Of a stretch of DNA of 20,567 nucleotides, positions 15,507-20,567 are shown piece after piece (position 1 is the first letter of the stretch; every line of letters begins with the position of its first letter). The DNA is from Desulfobacterales bacterium (lineage in GTDB: Bacteria; Desulfobacterota; DSM-4660; Desulfatiglandales; B25-G16): NCBI GenBank assembly GCA_013375385.1, contig JABXJY010000021.1, positions 1 through 20,567 of the forward strand. Direction: 5' to 3'. The position numbers and the translations under genes were made by a program. The notes beneath the pieces were generated by a model that did not search any database, was not told where the DNA came from, and saw only the letters and a program-made list of their open reading frames with translations.

Positions 15507-15630
15507 GTATTGTGGGCTTATTCCCTAACCCAATAGGGAAAAGTACCTAATTATATATGAAAAAATCGAAGTCCTAATAATGATCAAGAACAAGGGGACA
15601 TCCAACCCGGAGAGAATGCGTGTGAAGTTT

Positions 15631-15963
15631 TCACCACAGGTACGGCCTGATCCTCTTTTCCCAGAACTCCTTTCCCTTTTCCCTCCAGTCAGTACCGCCG
15701 AATCTCCGATCATAGAGACTGCCCAGCCTCTCAAACCATTTTACCCAAGGCTTATTTTTCTTTTCTATTGCATCGACGACATCCGCAATAAAGAGATCAA
15801 TTTTCGCTATTTCATCCTTTGGCGCATAGTAGGAAGCTCCATTTTCAGCAGATTTTTTGAGGTTCTCTTCGCATAGGGCATGGGCAGTGAGCATAAGGGC
15901 AGGAATTAGGGGTTTATTCGCAATTTCCAAGAGCTCAAATCCTTTCACCCCCATGATGTCCAC
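15631..15963 (-). pseudogene. Response-regulator receiver remnant, N-terminus missing
   Basis: The frame ends at 15631 and reads VVDIMGVKGFELLEIANK, PLIPALMLTAHALCEENL, then SAENGASYYAPKDEI. These fit the second half of a receiver domain: DIMG with the likely phospho-aspartate, the TAHA switch and the late PK lysine. A tail ending FERLGSLYDRRFGGTDW and KEFWEKRIRPYLW follows. I associate this tail with a deltaproteobacterial response-regulator group. About 50 N-terminal residues of the receiver, including the acidic pocket, are missing. In their place, directly upstream at about 15960-15966, the sequence changes into an acyl-CoA synthetase fragment in another frame. An internal ATG at 15963 could still start a 110-residue peptide, but a working receiver is unlikely. 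Confidence 0.75.
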
Positions 15964-16487
15964 AACCGCATATGCTCAAAGTCCAGTTTCCCCTCTCCCA
16001 CATACTCCATCATCTTCCCATACATGGAGGGCACAGCCATAAGGAGCGTGCAGACATATCCCCCCTCTTTTTGTGACAGTACCCCTATAACTGCTTGTGG
16101 TGAAAAGCTATCAAGCATGATCACGTGGGATCCTGCCATTAGGGCAGTATGAAGGGCAAAGCACAGACCATGGACATGAAAAAGGGGCAGTGCATGACAC
16201 AGCACGTCAGATTCGGTTATCTCCCATATTTTCATTACATTTCTTGCATCATGGACAAGATTCCTCTGGGTGAGAATAGCCCCCTTTGGCTTTCCTGTGG
16301 TTCCCGAGGTGTAGATGATGAGTCCCGGATCCTCTGGACCGATTTCTTCTACCTCGGTTATGACATCTGAGGCGGAGCGAAAAAAATCGAGATCCTGGTA
16401 AGGTCTTTCGGTATGGATCACAATGGTAGGCAGTCGGGGGTCTATTTCCTTTATTATTTCTCCGGAATTCAGAAACCGGAAGTTACC
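15945..16487 (-). pseudogene. Acyl-CoA synthetase (AMP-forming ligase) internal fragment
   Basis: The frame is open from 16487 down to a TGA at 15945, about 180 residues. It holds the AMP-binding motif IIYTSGTTGKPKGAILTQ, then LCHALPLFHVHGLCFALH and a stretch TLLMAVPSMYGKMMEY, typical of malonyl-CoA/acyl-CoA synthetases. It stops after HMRL, just where the family continues with a conserved SGSAPL block, because the sequence switches to the response-regulator remnant. The roughly 100 N-terminal residues before it are also missing (in-frame TAG at 16488-16490), as is the whole C-terminal half with the adenylation lysine, so it cannot work. It lies directly downstream of the dctPQM operon on the same strand, so the original gene may have activated the acid imported by it. 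Confidence 0.8.
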
Positions 16488-16637
16488 CTAACCGTTAACG
16501 AAATACTGAAGAAAATAAACACCAAATCTAAACCCCGCAATTGAGAGACAGTGGGCGTTAATCAGACTTACATAGGTATCCGCCCACATTTATTCGCTGG
16601 CATAAGAGGATGGTCACTAAAGACGTTCCGATTTCAA

Positions 16638-16664
16638 GTAATTCAAGGTTTTCCTTTGAATTAC
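16638..16664. repeat. Perfect inverted repeat at the dctM stop
   Basis: gtaattcaa and ttgaattac form a 9-base inverted repeat with a 9-base spacer, overlapping the dctM stop codon. It has no T run, so it is at best a weak transcript end or an mRNA 3' protector. Confidence 0.4.
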
Positions 16665-17998
16665 CCTATCATCTTGTTTGGAAGCCATAGGGCTATTTCT
16701 GGCCAGATACACACGCATGCAATGACAACCCCTTCTATGATGACAAAGGGGATTACTCCCAACAGAACATGAGACATGGGTACATCAGGAGCAATATTCT
16801 TAACGATATAAAGATTGAGCCCTACGGGAGGGGTGACTAGGCCGATCTCAAGATTGACCGTCATGATGACTGCAAACCATATGGGATCAAATCCCAATCC
16901 CTTGATTACAGGGATCAGCAGAGGGGCCACCATCAAGATCACAGCGGCTGGGGGAATAAAGCACCCTAACATTAAAAGCAGGATGTTAATAAGGATGATG
17001 ATCCCCCACTTGCCGATAGGAAGCTTCAAGATAAGCTCACCAAGGGCCTGGGTCGCATACAGATCAGAAGACACGTAGGCGAATAGCAGGGCCGCTGCCA
17101 TAATCATCAGTATCATGGAACTCTCATTTAAGGCCTTTATGAATATGGTCCAGAGTTTTTTTGGACTATAAACCTTATAGATGGTCATGACAAAGAAGAG
17201 GGAAAGAACAGCACCCAACCCTGCGGCTTCACTGGGGGTAGCCCACCCCCCATAGAGGGACCCCATTATTCCAAATATGATTAAGACAAATGGCAAGACC
17301 TTAAAAAGAGAGGTAAATCTTTCTTTCCAGAGATACCGTTCTACCACCCCCCGGTCTTCGATGTAATACACAGCTCCCGGCTCGGCAGGCACTATTTTGC
17401 GGTAATAAAAAATCCCCCCAACCCAAATACAGCTTAAGAGAATTTCAAGTATACCCGGTAAGATGCCAGCGATGAAGCATTTGCCAATAGAGGTCTCGGT
17501 GGCGACCCCGTAAAGGATCATGGTAATGCTCGGCGGAATAAGGATGCCGAAGGTACCAGCATGGGCAATTAGTCCTGTGCTCAGTGCAGGGGAATAACCT
17601 CGCTTTCTCATTTCCGGAATCCCGATACTCCCGATGGCCGCTGCAGTAGCCGGACTGGAGCCACATAAAGCAGCGAAGATACCACAGCCAATCATGTTGG
17701 CAATCCCGAGTCCTCCAGGGATCTTGTAAAGCCACTTGTGCAGTGTTTCATATAAATCTCTGCTCGCATTTGATTCCGCTATAGGGGCACTGAGAAGAAT
17801 GAACAGGGGGATAGCTAATAGGGCAAAGCTGTCCATGGCACCGTAGACAACGAATGGAACTGTGGATAACAGGTGAGGAGAAAAAATGAGAATAAATACA
17901 ATGGATATTCCGGTTAGTCCTGCCCATATGGGAATACCTGAGATTAGTAAGACCAGGGCACTTCCAAATAAAAGCACAGCAAGTACATATTCGTTCAT
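16661..17998 (-). CDS. dctM: TRAP transporter large permease (DctM family)
   Basis: This 445-residue inner-membrane protein moves the substrate using an ion gradient. It has around twelve hydrophobic stretches and the usual DctM blocks: IPLFILLSAPIAES (63-76), CGSSPATAAAIGSIGIPEM (112-130) and GTFGILIPPSITMILYG (148-164). LVTPPVGLNLYIV follows later. Length is normal. It follows dctQ after 29 bases in the order dctP-dctQ-dctM. The substrate class cannot be read from this subunit. Confidence 0.94.
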   Translation of the reverse strand: MNEYVLAVLLFGSALVLLISGIPIWAGLTGISIVFILIFSPHLLSTVPFVVYGAMDSFALLAIPLFILLSAPIAESNASRDLYETLHKWLYKIPGGLGIANMIGCGIFAALCGSSPATAAAIGSIGIPEMRKRGYSPALSTGLIAHAGTFGILIPPSITMILYGVATETSIGKCFIAGILPGILEILLSCIWVGGIFYYRKIVPAEPGAVYYIEDRGVVERYLWKERFTSLFKVLPFVLIIFGIMGSLYGGWATPSEAAGLGAVLSLFFVMTIYKVYSPKKLWTIFIKALNESSMILMIMAAALLFAYVSSDLYATQALGELILKLPIGKWGIIILINILLLMLGCFIPPAAVILMVAPLLIPVIKGLGFDPIWFAVIMTVNLEIGLVTPPVGLNLYIVKNIAPDVPMSHVLLGVIPFVIIEGVVIACVCIWPEIALWLPNKMIG

Positions 17999-18027
17999 AT
18001 CGGGGTTTCCTTCTCCAGAATTTTTGA

Positions 18028-18609
18028 CTACTTCTTGGGGTCTGAATCAGCCTCGGATATTTCTATGTCTTTTAATTCGAACCTGGTAGCCTCTTCAATA
18101 ATCTCACCTTTTCTCAGGGATGTTATTTTCTTGATTATGTGCACAATATATTGAAAGAAAAGCAGCGACATACCAAATGGAATAAAAAAATAGGGAATCC
18201 AAAGGGGTGGACCCCATAGGCTGTAAGAATGATCATTTCTGATAACGGCTTCCCACCACATGGGCCATGCAAACCATGCAATTATTCCGGAAAGAATACA
18301 TGCTATTATGGAAACAACTATGAGGGTTAACTCCCTGGTCTTGGGAGAGAGGTGAACAAGAACTAGATCGACATTGAGATGATGTTCTTGCTTCTGGACA
18401 AAAGCGGCTCCCACAAAGGTGGCAAGAATAAGCAAAAAGACTGATGCTTCAATCTGCCAGATCGCAGACACCCCTAACACCTTTCTGGTTATGATTCCTT
18501 CTGTTACAACTAAGGCTGCAGCAACGATGCATAATGCTGCTATTCCACCGGTAATGGAACTCGACCCTTCAATAGCCCACTGTACTTTTCTCCACACCTT
18601 TTTCATCAT
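18028..18609 (-). CDS. dctQ: TRAP transporter small permease (DctQ family)
   Basis: This 193-residue membrane protein has four hydrophobic helices: about 20-40 (GGIAALCIVAAALVVTEGI), then 50-70, 92-114 and 132-155. FEASVFLLILATFVGAAF-like and HHLNVDLVLVHLSPKTRE blocks are the usual DctQ pattern. It pairs with DctM and passes substrate from DctP to it. A charged tail after the last helix (EEATRFELKDIEISEADSDP) is cytoplasmic and somewhat long. It sits between dctP and dctM; the gap to dctP holds a hairpin. Confidence 0.9.
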   Translation of the reverse strand: MMKKVWRKVQWAIEGSSSITGGIAALCIVAAALVVTEGIITRKVLGVSAIWQIEASVFLLILATFVGAAFVQKQEHHLNVDLVLVHLSPKTRELTLIVVSIIACILSGIIAWFAWPMWWEAVIRNDHSYSLWGPPLWIPYFFIPFGMSLLFFQYIVHIIKKITSLRKGEIIEEATRFELKDIEISEADSDPKK

Positions 18610-18673
18610 AGGTACCCTACACTATCTCATCATACTGAATCCTGCCAAAAAGGCTTTATCCACTATCATATTA

Positions 18674-18704
18674 AATGAGTCCCCCTTTACAAGAGGGACT
18701 CATT
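18674..18704 (-). promoter_or_regulatory. Intercistronic hairpin between dctP and dctQ
   Basis: aatgagtccc and gggactcatt form a perfect 10-base stem with an 11-base loop, 39 bases after the dctP stop. There is almost no T run on the minus strand, so it should slow or trim rather than stop transcription. Such hairpins often give more binding protein than permease. Confidence 0.7.
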
Positions 18705-18742
18705 ACGTCACTTCACCTGTCAGTCGTGCAAACAAAAATCCC

Positions 18743-19771
18743 CTATTTCATGGCTGCTATGGCAAGATCCAGGAGTTCTTGTCCTCCCTCTACTTTTTTG
18801 GCGAAGTCTTTCCATGCCGTTTTTTTGGCAAATGCGAGCCATGCTTCAAATTCTTGTTTATTCATGAAATGGACTTCTCTCCCGGCTCTCGTATACTCTA
18901 TAACGAGCTTTTCCGCCAATGTTTTAAAATTCTCATATATCCAGTTTTCATGCATCCACTCCGCTGCTTCCAGAAAGGCTTTCTGCTGATCCGGCGTGAG
19001 CCTGTTCCACGTTTTCATGGAAATACATAGATTTTCGGCCATATACCATATGGAATAATCTATTGGTGCATTAATGTATTTTAGTATCTCATAGAGTCGG
19101 TAGGTGACAAAAGAGGCAGATGATGTCATCATGGTATCCAAAACGCCGGTTGCAAGGGCATGGTAAGTCTCCGATGAAGGCATGCTGGTAATAGAGGCCC
19201 CGGCCTCTCGCATCATAAATTCAAATTTCTTGCCGGCCGCCCTCAGTCTTGTTCCCTTCACATCGGCTGGAACCTTTATTTGTTTTATCTTACTGCCAAT
19301 TCCTCCATCAAAAAAGGCCCAAACAAGGTTCTTAACACCGTTTTTCTCCATCAGGGCCTCAACCTTCTTACCGATAGGTTTGTTTCTCCAGGTGAGTCCC
19401 TGTTTGATATTGGCCACTGAACATGGCATTAACGTAATTGAAAGCTGCGGTACCTTTCCGGATGCATAATCCAGGGGGAAACACGACATATCCAACGCAC
19501 CTTTACGCATGGCGTCCCACTGGTCTTTTGGTTTGAATAGGGATTTAGCAGGGTAGTGGCGGAATTTGATCTCCCCGTTTGTCTTTTTGGTTACCATATC
19601 GCCAAACACTCGGCCCATCATGTCTCGGACATCTCCTGCAGCAAATTGATGAGAGACTTTCAGGGTCATTGATCTGGCACAAGAGGTTCCAGTTTTCAAA
19701 AAAATCATTGAAAAGGCCACAGCAAAAATAATGCATGAAGTAATAAGTGGTTTTCTTGATCTCATCTTCAT
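18743..19771 (-). CDS. dctP: TRAP transporter substrate-binding protein (DctP family)
   Basis: This 342-residue periplasmic protein binds the substrate. An N-terminal signal (basic MRSRK, hydrophobic 10-26, cut near CA32) is followed by LKVSHQFAAGDVRDMMGRVF, typical of DctP. KVPADVKGTRLRAAG (166-180) carries the arginine (R175 or R177) that normally salt-bridges a carboxylate, so the ligand is probably an organic acid. The run of eight C at 19773-19780 is a G8 in the mRNA. It almost touches the first ATG but sits 7 bases from the in-frame ATG at 19765, so the second start is more likely. The gene leads the dctPQM operon. An acyl-CoA synthetase remnant after the operon hints at an acid that is activated to a CoA thioester. 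Confidence 0.93.
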   Translation of the reverse strand: MKMRSRKPLITSCIIFAVAFSMIFLKTGTSCARSMTLKVSHQFAAGDVRDMMGRVFGDMVTKKTNGEIKFRHYPAKSLFKPKDQWDAMRKGALDMSCFPLDYASGKVPQLSITLMPCSVANIKQGLTWRNKPIGKKVEALMEKNGVKNLVWAFFDGGIGSKIKQIKVPADVKGTRLRAAGKKFEFMMREAGASITSMPSSETYHALATGVLDTMMTSSASFVTYRLYEILKYINAPIDYSIWYMAENLCISMKTWNRLTPDQQKAFLEAAEWMHENWIYENFKTLAEKLVIEYTRAGREVHFMNKQEFEAWLAFAKKTAWKDFAKKVEGGQELLDLAIAAMK

Positions 19772-20300
19772 TCCCCCCCCGTTTAAGGTTAATTAAAAAC
19801 TATCCCACTACCTTTTACACCATTTACTACAGAACCTAATTATCCCCCCTTTCCTCGAGATTTTCTTGTTAGAGAATTAGCCTAGGCATTTTCCCTATTG
19901 ATCTCCCATTCCCCCACATCATCAACATGCTTTAGCTGTTTATCAATGAGTTACGGAACTTTTATCTCAAGTTCTCAATATGTCTTCTTTTAGGTTGAAT
20001 TCCTATTTCTTAGGCAGGTAACAGGGTTCGAAATCAGTTTTGCCTATGTGAGAGCAAGACGGCTACATCGGATCGCCAGGATATGAAGTGGAAGGGCTTT
20101 AGGTATTGCACAGAAACAGCTCCAAACTATATCGCCGAGGAGATTAAGGATTCGAGATTTATGAAAGAAATTTGAGGTTCATTCATTCCTCCTAGGATTT
20201 GTAGATCCTTGGTTGAAAGGAAACAATCGGAAAGTAATATTCTAGATTCGTTAATACGTATCGGATATATTTGTCAAGAGATTTTTGAGACTTTTATCAG
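19772..20300. other. Upstream region of dctP and flank of the insertion sequence
   Basis: About 530 bases without a gene I can support. It should hold the dctP promoter on the minus strand, but I see no clear -35/-10 pair or sigma-54 site. A plus frame near 20072-20175 ending in IKDSRFMKEI looks protein-like but is not recognised and has no clear start. Confidence 0.4.
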
Positions 20301-20307
20301 TTAAGAA

Positions 20308-20352
20308 TTAAAAGTGAACCGTTCTTAATGGATTTAAAGTTTAAAAGTGAAC
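20308..20352 (+). repeat. Two direct repeats of ttaaaagtgaac at the IS end
   Basis: Exact 12-base copies at 20308-20319 and 20341-20352 are 33 bases apart, about three DNA turns, so they face the same side of the helix. This fits two binding sites for one transposase. Confidence 0.75.
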
Positions 20353-20361
20353 ACCCAGAAA

Positions 20362-20400
20362 CCCATAATCTAAGGCCAAAAGGAGGTCTTAGGTTATGGG
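20362..20400 (+). promoter_or_regulatory. Hairpin that buries the transposase ribosome site and start codon
   Basis: cccataatctaaggcc (20362-20377) pairs with ggtcttaggttatggg (20385-20400): 16 pairs, two of them G-U, with a 7-base loop aaaagga. The ribosome site AAGGAGG is split between loop and stem, and the ATG at 20396 is inside the stem. Transcripts reading in from outside would be poorly translated. Confidence 0.7.
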
Positions 20401-20567
20401 ACAGCTGCACAAGAGGTTCACCGATAGCCAGGTAAAGGAACTCATCGAAGGCTACCTGAGAAAGGAAATTGAGCGAGGCTATATTCAAGAGGTTTTGGGC
20501 ATTGGGAAAACGAGGTTCTTCGCCCTCATCAAAGCCTATCGCCACAATCCACATGAGTTCTCGATTC
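20396..20567 (+). CDS. Transposase, N-terminal part (continues beyond the window)
   Basis: The frame is open from the ATG to the window edge, 57 residues. It reads MGQLHKRFTDSQVKELIEGY, LRKEIERGYIQEVLGIGKTR, FFALIKAYRHNPHEFSI: a helix-turn-helix of the type that opens many DDE integrase-like transposases (IS481/ISNCY-like), with GYIQEVLGIGKTRFFALIKAY as the DNA-reading part. AAGGAGG lies 9 bases upstream, within a hairpin. The catalytic domain is outside the window, so the IS family is not settled. It points away from the TRAP operon. Confidence 0.75.
   Translation, partial: MGQLHKRFTDSQVKELIEGYLRKEIERGYIQEVLGIGKTRFFALIKAYRHNPHEFSI

Larger units (their letters stand above)
20301..20567 (+). 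mobile_element. Left end of an insertion sequence, cut by the window edge
   Basis: A transposase gene begins at 20396. Ahead of it are two exact copies of ttaaaagtgaac, and a ttaagaa/ttcttaa inverted repeat (20301-20307 and 20321-20327) around the first copy. Together these look like an IS end with transposase-binding repeats. The exact outer edge, target duplication and right end are not visible. Confidence 0.65.

Noticed and set aside
16551..16610. gtgggcg/cgcccac inverted repeat downstream of dctM
   Set aside because: Seven-base arms with a loop of over 20 bases and no T run; too weak to call a terminator or an element end.
18419..19030. Plus-strand frame of 203 codons across the dctP-dctQ gap
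   Set aside because: It is antisense to two clear TRAP genes and has no family-like features.
20020..20040. tRNA T-arm-like gttcgaa, possibly an attachment site
   Set aside because: The T-stem does not pair and no acceptor or anticodon arm is present.

Overview
The window looks like a strictly anaerobic, Desulfobacterota-type (deltaproteobacterial) chromosome, probably a sulfate reducer or syntroph. The pointers are a [NiFe] hydrogenase, the Wood-Ljungdahl methyl-branch pair MetV/MetF, a tungstate importer behind a molybdenum/tungsten-cofactor-type riboswitch, a CFI-box-CTERM tail, and a response-regulator tail of a type I associate with this phylum. The assignment rests on gene content and remembered family resemblance, not on a search.

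Layout. 1-183 is the 3' end of a PgeF/YfiH-type gene. 184-477 holds palindromic repeats and the leader of the next operon. 478-5792 (+) is one six-gene cluster: hydrogenase small subunit, hydrogenase large subunit, metV, metF, hydrogenase maturation protease, hypB. 5793-6163 is a riboswitch leader with its own terminator and a visible antiterminator. 6164-8699 (+) is tupABC. 8679-10342 (-) is pxpBC, overlapping tupC tail to tail.

From 10346 to about 16490 the minus strand is an eroding accessory region. It holds a frameshifted and kinase-less PAS sensor, a CFI-box-CTERM tail, an intact Ser/Thr kinase fused to a cyclic-nucleotide-binding domain, a long gene-free stretch, a solute-binding-protein tail, an intact universal stress protein, and a response-regulator tail joined to an acyl-CoA synthetase fragment. 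16661-19771 (-) is an intact TRAP transporter (dctP, dctQ, dctM). At the right edge, 20301-20567 (+) is the left end of an insertion sequence whose transposase start lies in a strong hairpin.

Main point. The cytoplasmic hydrogenase has no Tat signal, no membrane anchor, and no diaphorase, Hdr or ferredoxin-type partner. metV and metF sit between its structural genes and its maturation genes. The simplest reading is a soluble complex that couples H2 directly to methylene-tetrahydrofolate/methyl-tetrahydrofolate. I do not know of a described enzyme of this composition, and it is the best candidate here for an undescribed system. Tungstate import next door fits a tungsten formate dehydrogenase feeding the same pathway, but that enzyme is not in the window.
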